Source of the DNA: JAJXWB01 sp046349085 | GTDB taxonomy: Bacteria > Pseudomonadota > Alphaproteobacteria > Rhizobiales > Beijerinckiaceae | Direction of reading: 5' to 3' | Length of the DNA stretch: 64,000 nucleotides | Assembly (NCBI GenBank): GCA_046349085.1 | Contig: JAXMDA010000004.1 | Span: 186,001-250,000 of the forward strand | In this document: piece by piece, positions 17,061-25,477 of the stretch | How the letters are laid out: each line of letters starts with the position of its first letter | Position numbering within the stretch: the stretch's first letter is position 1 | Notes under the pieces: model-generated | Told to the model about the DNA's origin: nothing | The model's database searches: none | Seen by the model: the letters and a program-made list of their open reading frames with translations, nothing else | Made by a program: the position numbers and the translations under genes

Positions 17061-17765
17061 CTACAACCCCAGATACGCCCTACGCACCTCGGCGTTCCCA
17101 GCGATCTCCGCCGCCGTGCCGCTCATGGTGACGCGGCCGGTCTGCAGCACGTAGGCGCGGTCGGCGATCTCCAGGCATTCGGTCAGCCGCTGCTCGACGA
17201 TCAGCACGGTCGTGCCCGCCTTGCGGATGGCGGAGACGGCGACGAAGATTTCGTCGACCAGCTTCGGCATGATGCCCTGCGAGGGTTCGTCGAGCATCAG
17301 CAGCTTCGGCCGCGTCATCAGCGCGCGGCCGATGGCGAGCATCTGCTGCTCGCCGCCCGACAGCGTTTCCGCGCGCTGCGCCAGACGTTCGCCAAGGCGC
17401 GGAAACAGCGTCATCACGGTTTCGAGCGGCGCCTCGCGGTCCGCCTGGTTGCGGAACAGGTAGGATCCGAGCCGCAAATTGTCGGCGACCGACAGGCGCG
17501 GAAACAGGCGCCGGTTTTCCGGCACATAGGCAATGCCGCGCTGCGTGACGAGATGCGGCGCGAGCCCGTCGATGCGCTCGCCCAGAAATTCGACCGCGCC
17601 GCCGCTCGGCTTTTCCATGCCGACGATGGATTTGAGCAGCGTCGACTTGCCCGCCCCGTTCGCGCCGGCGACGCAGACGATCTCGCCCTGCCGCACCTCG
17701 ATGGAGGCGTTGGATAAAGCGATCAGCCCGCCGTAGCTGGTGGAAAGGTCACGCGTCGCGAGCAC
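17061..17765 (-). CDS. livF: Branched-chain amino acid-type ABC transporter ATP-binding protein LivF
   Basis: 234 residues: Walker A GANGAGKST (about 35-43), signature LSGGEQQ, Walker B LLMLDEPS, and the LivF ending RRAYLGL. The start is GTG 17765, within the end of livG (17-bp overlap), with GGGGAG 7 nt upstream. It energises the LivHM permease encoded upstream in the same operon. Substrate specificity lies in the binding protein. Confidence 0.93.
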   Translation of the reverse strand: MLATRDLSTSYGGLIALSNASIEVRQGEIVCVAGANGAGKSTLLKSIVGMEKPSGGAVEFLGERIDGLAPHLVTQRGIAYVPENRRLFPRLSVADNLRLGSYLFRNQADREAPLETVMTLFPRLGERLAQRAETLSGGEQQMLAIGRALMTRPKLLMLDEPSQGIMPKLVDEIFVAVSAIRKAGTTVLIVEQRLTECLEIADRAYVLQTGRVTMSGTAAEIAGNAEVRRAYLGL

Positions 17766-18483
17766 GATGACGCTCCCCGAGATAGGCGGTGATGACGCGC
17801 TCGTCGCGCACGATGTCGGCGGGCTTGCCTTCCGCGATCACGCGGCCGAGATCGAGCACGACGGCGCGGTCGACCAGCGGCATGACGATTTCCATGACAT
17901 GCTCGACCATGACGATGGTGACGCCGCGCTCGCGGATCGCGCGCACGAGCTCGACGCCCTGCCGCGCCTCGGCCGGCGTCAGGCCGGTCATGGCCTCGTC
18001 GAGCAGCAGCAGCTTCGGCTCGGTGGCGAGCGCGCGCGCGACCTCGAGCCGGCGCTTCTCCGGCGGCGTCAGCTCGTTGGCCATGGCGTTCTCACGCGCC
18101 GCGAGGCCGGTGAACTCCAGAACCGTCCGCGCGCGCTCCCGCGCCTCGCGCGCATGAGACGTGCGCTGGAAGGCGCCGACCATGACGTTCTCGACGACGC
18201 TCATCGTCTCGAAGGACTTCACCACCTGGAAGGTGCGGGCGATGCCGAGCGCGCAGCGTTCCGGCGCGCCGAGATCGGTGACGTCGCGCCCCTCGAACGC
18301 AATGCGCCCCTGCGTCGGCCTGCGCACGCCGGCGACGGCGTTGAACAGCGTCGACTTGCCGGCCCCGTTCGGACCGATCAGCCCGAGAATTTCGCCCGAC
18401 CGCACGTCGATCGACACGTCGGCGTTGGCGACGAGCCCGCCGAAGCGCTGCGTGAGGTCGCGGACTTCGAGCAGCGCGCTCAT
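17749..18483 (-). CDS. livG: Branched-chain amino acid-type ABC transporter ATP-binding protein LivG
   Basis: 244 residues with Walker A GPNGAGKST, Q-loop region ARTFQVVKSFETMSV, Walker B LLLLDEAM and the H-loop MVEHVM. The ABC signature reads LTPPEKRRLE rather than LSGGQ; LivG proteins often deviate here (for example LPYGDQRRLE), so this is a variant rather than a defect. Its start overlaps the livM stop by four bases. Confidence 0.92.
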   Translation of the reverse strand: MSALLEVRDLTQRFGGLVANADVSIDVRSGEILGLIGPNGAGKSTLFNAVAGVRRPTQGRIAFEGRDVTDLGAPERCALGIARTFQVVKSFETMSVVENVMVGAFQRTSHAREARERARTVLEFTGLAARENAMANELTPPEKRRLEVARALATEPKLLLLDEAMTGLTPAEARQGVELVRAIRERGVTIVMVEHVMEIVMPLVDRAVVLDLGRVIAEGKPADIVRDERVITAYLGERHRARDA

Positions 18484-19463
18484 GACGTCCGCGCCCGCTT
18501 GCGCGCGGTGAGCGCGCCGACGATGCCTTCGGGCCGTCCGAGCGCGATGCCCATCACCAGAAGGCCGTAGACGATGAGGTCGAAACCCTTGCCCGTGCCG
18601 CCGGCGTAGGAGCGCGTGACTTCGGTGATCGGAATGAGAATGGCCGCGCCGACCGCCGGCCCCCACAGCGTGCCGATGCCGCCGAGCACCGCCGGCAGCG
18701 CCATCAGCAGCGAGAACTGGAAGCTCATCACGCTTTCGGGGTCGATGTAGGACACGAATTGCGCGTAGAAGCCGCCGCCGACGGCGGTGAGAAAGGCCGA
18801 CACGGCCGCCGCCGCCATCTTCGAGCGGAACACGACGACGCCGAGGCTTTCGGCCGCTTCCGCATTGTCCTTGACCGCGCGCCACCAATAGCCCCAGCGC
18901 GAATCCTCGATTGTCCAGGTGACGAGCCAGGCGACGAAGGCGAGCGCCAGCGCGAAGTAGAAATAGGGCAGCTTCGAGCGCGCGAACTGGAACTTCGCCC
19001 AGCTATCGCCGCGCACGGGCGCCTCGATGCCCATGGCGGCGCCGGCGTAATCCCAGTTGAGCATCAGCAGGTAGCCGGCTTCCGCGATGACGATGGTGGC
19101 GATGACGAAATAATGGCCCTTGAGGCGAAAGCAGGGATATCCGACCGCCGCCGCCACCAGCGCCGCCGCGAAACCGCCCGCGACCATGCCGAACCAGGGC
19201 AGCACGCCGAATTTGGTGAACAGCAGCATCGTCGCATAGGCGCCTATGCCGAAATAGAGCGCATGGCCGAGCGAAATCTGCCCGCAATAACCGGACAATA
19301 TGTTCCAGCTTTGCGACAGCGCCGCATACATCAGCGTCAGCACCAGCATGTTCTGGATGTAGACGTCCTTGACGACGAGCGGCAGGCAGGCGACCGCCGC
19401 GGCGACGCAGACCGCCGTGACGAGATTGGCGCGCCGCGCGCTGTCGTGGGAGGCGCCGGCCAT
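18480..19463 (-). CDS. livM: Branched-chain amino acid-type ABC transporter permease LivM
   Basis: 327 residues, about nine hydrophobic segments, with LivM markers NILSGYCGQISLGHALYFG, GYPCFRLKGHYFVIATI and LLMALPAVLGGIGTLWGP. The start at 19463 shares a base with the livH stop (TGATG). Longer upstream open frame overlaps livH and is not needed. Inner-membrane half of the heterodimeric translocator. Confidence 0.92.
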   Translation of the reverse strand: MAGASHDSARRANLVTAVCVAAAVACLPLVVKDVYIQNMLVLTLMYAALSQSWNILSGYCGQISLGHALYFGIGAYATMLLFTKFGVLPWFGMVAGGFAAALVAAAVGYPCFRLKGHYFVIATIVIAEAGYLLMLNWDYAGAAMGIEAPVRGDSWAKFQFARSKLPYFYFALALAFVAWLVTWTIEDSRWGYWWRAVKDNAEAAESLGVVVFRSKMAAAAVSAFLTAVGGGFYAQFVSYIDPESVMSFQFSLLMALPAVLGGIGTLWGPAVGAAILIPITEVTRSYAGGTGKGFDLIVYGLLVMGIALGRPEGIVGALTARKRARTS

Positions 19464-20341
19464 CACAGCGATCCGAACAGGCCGCGCGGCCGCAGGACCA
19501 CGACGAGCAGGTAGAGCGCGTAGACGCCGAGATGTTTCAGCGAGGCCGGCAGGATGAAGGCCGTGCCGGCTTCCACCACGCCGACGAGTATGCCGGCGGC
19601 GAAGGCGCCGAACACGCTGCCGAAGCCGCCGAGCGCGACGGTGACATAGGCGATCAGCGCGAAGGAGGCGCCGACGTCGGGATAGATGTAGAAGAAGATG
19701 GCCAGCACCGCGCCGGCCAGGCCGACCAGCGCGCCGCCGAGCCCCCAGCCGAGCGCGAAGATGCGCTTCTTGTCGATGCCGACGAGCGCGACCGCGCCGG
19801 CGTCCTCGCGCGTCGCTTCCAGCGCGCGGCCGAAGTCCGTCCTGTTGATGATGAGCCACAGCGCGCCGAAGGCGGCGAGCGACACCAAAGCGCCGGCAAG
19901 CTGCGGCGCCGGCAGGAATATGCCCGCGACGTTCAGCGTCTTGCCGCCGAGCCAGGAATGCGGGATCGAGCGATAGTCCGGCGTGAACAGGAATTGCGCC
20001 AGCCCGCGCATGACGATGGCGAGCCCGAAGGTCGCGAATATCTGCACCATGCCGGCATTGGCCGAAGCCGACATGGCGAAGCGCACGAGCCCGAGATAGA
20101 CGAGAGCGCCGAAGACGAACATGGCCGCAGCCACGAAGGGCGCGGCCGCCAGCGGATCGAGCGCGAAGGCGAGAAACAGGCCGAAGGCGGCGTACATGGA
20201 CGTCATCAGAAATTCGCCGTGGGCGAAATTGACGACGTCCATCAGGCCGAAGATGAGCGCGAGGCCCGCGGCGACGAGGCCGTAGATCAGCCCCATCAAC
20301 AGGCCGCTGGCGAGCGACTGGACGATCGCTTCAGCGGTCAT
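19463..20341 (-). CDS. livH: Branched-chain amino acid-type ABC transporter permease LivH
   Basis: 292 residues, multi-spanning, with LivH markers GLIYGLVAAGLALIFGLMDV, VNFAHGEFLM and ALGGFGSVFGAFAAGILVG, ending VVLRPRGLFG. It follows the binding protein gene by 146 bp, a gap occupied by an R1 repeat, and is followed without spacing by livM. Confidence 0.93.
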   Translation of the reverse strand: MTAEAIVQSLASGLLMGLIYGLVAAGLALIFGLMDVVNFAHGEFLMTSMYAAFGLFLAFALDPLAAAPFVAAAMFVFGALVYLGLVRFAMSASANAGMVQIFATFGLAIVMRGLAQFLFTPDYRSIPHSWLGGKTLNVAGIFLPAPQLAGALVSLAAFGALWLIINRTDFGRALEATREDAGAVALVGIDKKRIFALGWGLGGALVGLAGAVLAIFFYIYPDVGASFALIAYVTVALGGFGSVFGAFAAGILVGVVEAGTAFILPASLKHLGVYALYLLVVVLRPRGLFGSL

Positions 20342-20360
20342 GGGGCGCCCCGCTCTGCAC

Positions 20361-20459
20361 GGTCATTGCGAGGAGGCGCGCAGCGCCGACGCGGCAATCC
20401 ATCCCCGCATCCTGTCGAGGCCCGGCAGATGGATTGCTTCGCTTCGCTCGCAACGACGG
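20361..20459. repeat. Palindromic dispersed repeat, family R1 (copy 2)
   Basis: A 99-bp element beginning GGTCATTGCGAGGAG and ending GCTCGCAACGACGG, with inner GGCAATCCATC / GATGGATTGC arms. It lies inside the operon between the binding-protein stop and the livH start. A stable stem there could raise binding-protein mRNA relative to the permease, a known role of such hairpins in binding-protein operons. Confidence 0.75.
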
Positions 20460-20487
20460 CTCCTGCCTTCGCGTGGTGACGACCCGC

Positions 20488-21738
20488 TCAGCCCTTCATC
20501 GGCCACAGCGGCTTGGCGATCGCCGCCTGCTCCGGAAAGATCGTGACGAACTTCTTGCCGATATATTGCAGCAGCACCGGGTCGCAGTCGTTGTTCTGCC
20601 CCGTCGCGTCGAACTTGATGCGCTTCCACGGCATGATCGTCTTGTCGCCGGGAATGTCGGTGGCGGCGAGCGCGGCGCGGATCTTCTCGCCGTCGGTCGA
20701 GCCCGCGCGGTTGATTCCCTCGGCGAGCGCGATCATCGCCATGAACTCGCGCGACGTATTGTCGTTGAGATCCTTGCCGCCGGCCTTCGCCTTGAACATG
20801 TCGTTGACCTTGCCGACCATCGGCCGCTTGGCCGCGAGATCGAGCGAGAAGGACGCGCGCGTGATCACGCCTTCCAGATGGTCGCCGACCGCGTCGTACA
20901 GCGCCTTCTCGGAGAAGCCCGCCGCCTGCGCGACGATCGCCTTCGGCTTGTAGCCGAGCTCGTTCATCGTACGCACCAGCAGGATGCCGTCGGTCGTGTA
21001 GGAGGAAGGCATCAGCACGTCCGCGCCGCCGGCCTTGAGCTGCTGCACTTCCGAGGTCAGCGACGGCGAATTGGCGCGATACTTCACATCGGCGACGATC
21101 TTGTAGCCGCGCGCGGCGGCGAGCTTGGTCTGCACGTTCGCCGAATCCGTGCCGAAGATCGTGTCCTCGTGGAACAGCGCCAGCGTTTCGATCTTCTGGC
21201 CCTGTTTGCGCAGCGCGTCCATGAGGTCGAACATGGCGGCGGAGAACATCTCGTCATGCGCGGAGGCGCGGAAGAAGAACTTCAGGCCGCGCTGGTTGAG
21301 GCTCGGCGACGAGGAATCCGCGCACATGAACGGCACGCCGTAGCGCTCGGCCGTCTGGCTCACCGTCGCGGAGACGGAGGAGTGATAGCAGCCGATGATC
21401 GCCGTCACCTTGTCCTGCGTGATGAGGCGCTCGGCCTCGGCGCGGCCCTTCTGCGGATCGCCCTGGTGATCGGCCCACACCACCTTCACCTTCTTGCCGC
21501 CGAGGCCGGGAAGGCCCGCGTCTTTCGCCAGCGGCAGCTCGAGATCGTGCTTCTCGTTGATGATGGCGAGCGCGGTGTCGATGGCGTTGCGCGCGTCGAC
21601 GCCGGTCTGTGCGGTCGAGCCGGACATGGGGAAGACGGCGCCGACGACGATTTCGTCGGCCGCCTGCGCAAAGGCGGACCCGTAGCTTGCTGCGAGCGCG
21701 GCCGCGCCCGCGACGACTTCACGACGATTGAGTTTCAT
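20488..21738 (-). CDS. ABC transporter substrate-binding protein of the liv-pxp operon
   Basis: 416 residues in the type I periplasmic binding (LivK-like) fold: GAVFPMSGSTAQTG, VVWADHQGDPQKGRAEAERLI and PSYTTDGILLVRTMNELGY. The leader has twin arginines (LNRREVVAGAAALAASYG), suggesting Tat export. ATG 21738 is preceded by AGGGAG; an in-frame start at 21768 adds nothing recognisable. It is the second gene of the operon, between the DUF1445 gene and livH. The enzymes encoded around it suggest a ligand such as 5-oxoproline, D-glutamate or a lactam; this is inference. Confidence 0.92.
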   Translation of the reverse strand: MKLNRREVVAGAAALAASYGSAFAQAADEIVVGAVFPMSGSTAQTGVDARNAIDTALAIINEKHDLELPLAKDAGLPGLGGKKVKVVWADHQGDPQKGRAEAERLITQDKVTAIIGCYHSSVSATVSQTAERYGVPFMCADSSSPSLNQRGLKFFFRASAHDEMFSAAMFDLMDALRKQGQKIETLALFHEDTIFGTDSANVQTKLAAARGYKIVADVKYRANSPSLTSEVQQLKAGGADVLMPSSYTTDGILLVRTMNELGYKPKAIVAQAAGFSEKALYDAVGDHLEGVITRASFSLDLAAKRPMVGKVNDMFKAKAGGKDLNDNTSREFMAMIALAEGINRAGSTDGEKIRAALAATDIPGDKTIMPWKRIKFDATGQNNDCDPVLLQYIGKKFVTIFPEQAAIAKPLWPMKG

Positions 21739-21784
21739 GCCCTCGCTCCCTGTCGCTGCACGCCGCACGATCTCCCGGCGCGTG

Positions 21785-22588
21785 TCAGATCACCGCATAT
21801 TGCCTGTTCTTCAGGTCCGTCACCAGCATTGATCCCGGCGCATGCGTAATCGCAAAGGGCGGCCTGGAGGCGGCGAGCGCCGCCTGCGGCGTCACCCCGC
21901 AGGCCCAGAAGACCGGAAGCTCGTCGTCGCGCACCGTCACCGCGTCGCCATAGTCGGGCGCGTTCACGTCCTTGATGCCGATCTGCGCCGGCAGCCCGAT
22001 ATGCACGGGCGCGCCATGCACGGCCGGATAGCGCGAGGTGATCTGCACGGCGCGGATCGCGTCCGCCGGCTTCAGCGGCCGCATGGAGACGACGAGCGGC
22101 CCGTGGAACCTGCCCGCCGGCGTCGTGGCCACATTCGTGCGGAACATCGGCACTTTCTTGTTCTCGGTGATGTGCCTTATCTCGATGCCGTCCTCGACCA
22201 GCGCCTCCTCGAACGAATAGGAGCAGCCGATGACGAAGGACACGAGATCGTCGCGCCAGAATTCGGCGACGTCGCCGGTCTCGGCCACGCATTCGCCGTC
22301 GCGCCAGACGCGATAGCCCGGAATATCGGTGCGGATGTCGAGATCGGCGCCGAGAGCGGGAATGTGCGGGCTTCCGACATCGCTGACGCCGATGATCGGA
22401 CAGGGCTTGGGGTTGGCCTGGGCGAAGCGCATGAAATCGGAAGCGTCCTCGCGCGGCAGAATGACGAGGTTGCCTTGAACGAAGCCCGGCGCGAGACCCG
22501 CCGTGGTGCCCTCGACCCTGCCGTGACGGCAGGCGAGCCGCGCGGCCCGACCGTCCAGAATGCGCTCCTGCGCCGCCGCTGTGCTCAA
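21785..22588 (-). CDS. DUF1445 protein, D-glutamate cyclase family (YcsI-like putative hydro-lyase)
   Basis: 267 residues, the family's usual length. Conserved start TTAGLAPGFVQGNLVILPRE, then DIRTDIPGYRVWRDGE, FVIGCSYSFEEALVEDGIEIRH, FRTNVATTPAGRFHGPLVVSMRP and FWACGVTPQAAL. I chose TTG 22588, preceded by GGGAGAGGG. The domain is shared with mammalian D-glutamate cyclase, which converts D-glutamate to 5-oxo-D-proline; Bacillus YcsI lies beside the ycsF-kipI-kipA (pxp) genes. Here it is the first gene of an operon ending in pxpABC, with a LysR regulator divergent from it. Confidence 0.85.
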   Translation of the reverse strand: MSTAAAQERILDGRAARLACRHGRVEGTTAGLAPGFVQGNLVILPREDASDFMRFAQANPKPCPIIGVSDVGSPHIPALGADLDIRTDIPGYRVWRDGECVAETGDVAEFWRDDLVSFVIGCSYSFEEALVEDGIEIRHITENKKVPMFRTNVATTPAGRFHGPLVVSMRPLKPADAIRAVQITSRYPAVHGAPVHIGLPAQIGIKDVNAPDYGDAVTVRDDELPVFWACGVTPQAALAASRPPFAITHAPGSMLVTDLKNRQYAVI

Positions 22589-22634
22589 CGCCCTCTCCCT
22601 TCGCCTTGAACAGAGGGGATTGTCGGGGCCGGCA

Positions 22635-22690
22635 GCCGATAAAGTCCAATCGTATTTTTTGATGGATTTCGATAAGCTGGATTTATCGGC
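22635..22690. promoter_or_regulatory. Probable LysR operator: inverted repeat in the divergent promoter
   Basis: Arms GCCGATAAAGTCCA (22635-22648) and TGGATTTATCGGC (22678-22690) are inverted repeats differing by one inserted base. An AT-rich centre contains ATCGTATTTTTTGAT, a T-N11-A type motif with symmetric ends. The site occupies almost all of the 114-bp gap between the LysR start (22703) and the DUF1445 start (22588), the usual position for LysR autoregulation and activation of the divergent operon. Confidence 0.6.
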
Positions 22691-22702
22691 CGGAGGCTCC
22701 CC

Positions 22703-23614
22703 ATGTTCGACTTCAAGGAGATCGAGACCTTCTACTGGGTAGCCAGCCTCGGCTCCTTCCGCGCCGCCGCCGCCAAGCTCAACACGACGCAGCCGGCGAT
22801 CTCGCAGCGCATCGCCGGGCTGGAGCAGGCGCTGGGCGCCCGCGTCTTGTCGCGCGACGCGCGCATCGCCGCGCCGACGCCGCGCGGCCGCGAATTGCTG
22901 GTCTATGCGGAAAAGCTTCTCGGCCTGCGCGCGGAAATGCTGGCGGCGGTCGGCGACGTGTCGACGGCGCGCGGCGTGCTGCGTCTCGGCGTCGCCGAGA
23001 CTGTCGTGCACACCTGGCTCACGCAATTCCTGAAGGCGGTGCAGGCGCGCTTTCCCCTGCTGGCGCTCGAGATCGAGGTCGACATTTCGCCGAACCTGCG
23101 CCAGCGCCTGCGGATGCAGGAGCTCGACCTCGCCTTCCTCATCGGCCCGGTGATGGCGCACAATGCGCTCAGCCTGCCGCTGATGACCTATCCGCTCGCC
23201 TTCATCTCCAGCCCGGAGATCGCATGGCCGCGCCGGCCCGCGCGCATCGAGGAGATCGCGCGCTATCCCATCGTCACTTTCTCGCGCAACACGCAGCCCT
23301 ATGCGGCGGTGGCGGCCTTGTTCAACGGCCCGCACAGCCCGCAGACGCGGCTCCATGCCTCGGCCTCCCTCGCCACCGTCGTCCGCATGACCGTGGAAAA
23401 GCTCGGCGTCGCCGTCATTCCGCCGGCCATCGTCGCGAACGAATTGCAGCGCGGCCAATTGCGCATCGTGCGCAGCGAGGCCGCCCTGCCGGATCTCGAC
23501 TTCCACGCGAGCTGGATCGACCATCCCGCGTCGCGCGCGGCAAGCGAGATCGCCTCGATCGCCGCGCGCGTGGCGGCGGAGCATGGCGGGGCGAAGAAGC
23601 GAGGGATGAGATGA
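22703..23614 (+). CDS. LysR-family transcriptional regulator of the liv-pxp operon
   Basis: 303 residues: N-terminal winged helix (FYWVASLGSFRAAAAKLNTT then QPAISQRIAGLE), linker helix, and a type 2 periplasmic-like effector domain (LRLGVAETVVHTWL, VTFSRN). GGAGG lies 6 nt before ATG 22703. Divergent orientation from a nine-gene operon with an inverted-repeat operator between them is the classical LysR arrangement. The inducer is probably the transported compound or a product such as 5-oxoproline. Confidence 0.92.
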   Translation: MFDFKEIETFYWVASLGSFRAAAAKLNTTQPAISQRIAGLEQALGARVLSRDARIAAPTPRGRELLVYAEKLLGLRAEMLAAVGDVSTARGVLRLGVAETVVHTWLTQFLKAVQARFPLLALEIEVDISPNLRQRLRMQELDLAFLIGPVMAHNALSLPLMTYPLAFISSPEIAWPRRPARIEEIARYPIVTFSRNTQPYAAVAALFNGPHSPQTRLHASASLATVVRMTVEKLGVAVIPPAIVANELQRGQLRIVRSEAALPDLDFHASWIDHPASRAASEIASIAARVAAEHGGAKKRGMR

Positions 23615-23620
23615 GTACAG

Positions 23621-23744
23621 GCCCCTCCCCGCCCTCCCCCGCTCCGCGGGAGAGGGGGGACAATGCACGCCTTCACATAGATCCCAGATCACGAACGCTT
23701 GCCGTCCCCTCTCCCGCGAAGCGGGGGAGGGAAAGGGAGGGGGC
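23621..23744. repeat. Inverted-repeat element, family R2 (copy 2)
   Basis: Begins GCCCCTCCCCGCCCTCCCCC and ends GGGAGGGGGCTGCG; the inner halves CCGCTCCGCGGGAGAGGG and CCCTCTCCCGCGAAGCGG are near-complementary. It occupies the gap between the convergent LysR and acyl-CoA ligase genes and could terminate both transcripts. Confidence 0.75.
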
Positions 23745-23753
23745 TGCGCCGTC

Positions 23754-25325
23754 TCACGCCTCCTTCAACATCTTCCGCAACTCCGCCTTCGCCACTTTCT
23801 CCAGCGTCGAGCGCGGCATGTCCTTCACGACGCGCACCTCGTGCGGATGCTTGAAGCTGGCGAGCGCGCCCTTGCAGGCCGCCATGATCGTCTCCGGCAG
23901 CGCCGCCGCCGCGCCGAGGCTTTCCTCGGCAATGACGAAGGCGACGGGCGCCTCGTCCAGCATCGGATGCGGCTTGGCGACGACCGCCACCTCGCGCACG
24001 CCCGGCACCGTCAGGATCACGCGCTCGATCTCGGAGGCCGCGACATTCTCGCCGCCGACCTTCAGCATGTCCTTGTCGCGATCGGAGAAGCGGATGGAGC
24101 CGCAGTCCATCAGCGTCACGCGGTCGCCGGTCAGGAACAGGCCGCGCTCGTCGAAGGCGTCCGCCGTCGCCTGCGCGTTGTTGATGTATTCGGCAAAGAG
24201 CGACAGGCCGCGCGAGCCCCGCACCTTGAGATGCCCGGTCTCCCCCGGCGCCACGGGCCGGCCGTCCTCGTCCTCGATGTGAATGCCGTATTCAGGCGCC
24301 GGCCGGCCGCAGGACAGCGGCGTGTTGGGCAGATGCGCGTCGCCGACGATGCCGTGCGTGATCGTCTCCGTCATGCCCCACCAGCCGATGGTCCTGACGC
24401 CGAAATACGCATCGGTCGGCGGCTCGCAGATCGCGCTGCCCCACAGGCGATAAGAGTGTTCGGAGGGTTTCTCGACGTCCATCAGCGCCTTCACGCAAAA
24501 GGGGATAACGGAAGTCCAGGTGCAGCGGTTGCGCAGCGAGATCGGCCAGAAGCGACTCGCCGAAAAACGCGGCATGACGACGGCGGTCGAACCGGCCCAG
24601 AGCGTGGCGAGGATGGAATAGGCCTGCGCATTGGTGTGGAACAGCGGCAGATGCACGAGATGCACGTCTTCCGCGCGCAAGTCCTCGTGCGTGGCGTTGA
24701 CGCGCGCGCCCCATAAAGCGTTGGCGTGCGTCCATAGCACGCCCTTCGGCCGCGACGTCGTGCCCGACGTGTATTGCACGCCCATCGGATGCAGCGGATC
24801 GACCGCGCGCCGCGGCGCCTCGTCCGCCTCCGCATAGAGCGCCTCGAACGAATCCTTGCCCGGCGCATGACCGGTCGCCGGCGGCGCGCCATTGTCGTGC
24901 GAGGTCACCGCGACGAATTTGAAATCGCGCGAGGCGCGATTGACCACATCCGCGAATTTCGGCTGCGTGATCGCGGCGACCGCGCCGCAATGGCCAGCGA
25001 AATATTGCAGCTCGTCGAGCGAGGATCGCGCATTGGTGGTCACCGGCACGGCGCCGAGATCGGCGCAGGCGTACCAGGCGATCAGCGTCTCAAGGCAATT
25101 GTCGAGATGGATCAGCACATAGTCGCGCGGCCTGATCCCGCGCTTCGCCATGCCGGCCGCAAGCCGCACGACGCGGTCGTGGAACGCGCCGTAGGTCAGC
25201 GTCTCGCTCGGCGCTTCGAAGGGCTCCCAGACGAGGAAGGGATGATCGCGCCGCGTGCGCGCGCGGATGCGCACGAGTTCGGCGACGTCGAGGCCGTTGA
25301 AGGGATGAAGGGGCGTGATGGTCAT
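23754..25325 (-). CDS. AMP-forming acyl-CoA synthetase (crotonobetaine/carnitine-CoA ligase-like)
   Basis: 523 residues of the ANL superfamily. The phosphate-binding loop is YTSGTTSRPKGVLWTH, followed by GWWGMTETITHG, a GD motif (LTGDRVTL), the hinge SDRDKDMLKVGGENV and the C-terminal catalytic lysine in STLEKVAKAEL. GAGGAA precedes ATG 25325. It activates a carboxylic acid to its CoA thioester via an acyl-adenylate; the substrate is not readable. An SDR gene lies upstream on the same strand, separated by an R4 repeat. Confidence 0.9.
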   Translation of the reverse strand: MTITPLHPFNGLDVAELVRIRARTRRDHPFLVWEPFEAPSETLTYGAFHDRVVRLAAGMAKRGIRPRDYVLIHLDNCLETLIAWYACADLGAVPVTTNARSSLDELQYFAGHCGAVAAITQPKFADVVNRASRDFKFVAVTSHDNGAPPATGHAPGKDSFEALYAEADEAPRRAVDPLHPMGVQYTSGTTSRPKGVLWTHANALWGARVNATHEDLRAEDVHLVHLPLFHTNAQAYSILATLWAGSTAVVMPRFSASRFWPISLRNRCTWTSVIPFCVKALMDVEKPSEHSYRLWGSAICEPPTDAYFGVRTIGWWGMTETITHGIVGDAHLPNTPLSCGRPAPEYGIHIEDEDGRPVAPGETGHLKVRGSRGLSLFAEYINNAQATADAFDERGLFLTGDRVTLMDCGSIRFSDRDKDMLKVGGENVAASEIERVILTVPGVREVAVVAKPHPMLDEAPVAFVIAEESLGAAAALPETIMAACKGALASFKHPHEVRVVKDMPRSTLEKVAKAELRKMLKEA

Positions 25326-25371
25326 GTGTTCCTCTGCGGACCCTGAGCCCTCAGGCTCGCGATTTTCCCGA

Positions 25372-25467
25372 CTGTCATCCCCGCGAAAGCGGGGATCCCG
25401 ACAACCTGCAATGCTTCGTCAATTGCTCCCGGATCCCCGATCGCGCTTCGCGCGTCGGGGATGACAG
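25372..25467. repeat. Palindromic dispersed repeat, family R4
   Basis: A 96-bp element with 12-bp perfect outer arms CTGTCATCCCCG / CGGGGATGACAG and two inner hairpins (CCCCGCGAAAGCGGGG and CGATCGCGCTTCGCGCGTCG). It lies in the gap between the SDR stop and acyl-CoA ligase start region. Similar GTCATCCCCGCGAAAGCGGGGAT units are common in alphaproteobacteria. Confidence 0.8.
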
Positions 25468-25477
25468 GAAGCGCGCG

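Noticed and set aside
17749..17765. Frameshift between livG and livF
   Set aside because: The 17-bp overlap is a normal coupled start: GTG with GGGGAG upstream, and both proteins are full length.
18000..18100. Defective LivG because the ABC signature is not LSGGQ
   Set aside because: LivG proteins commonly vary here; Walker A, Walker B and the H-loop are intact.
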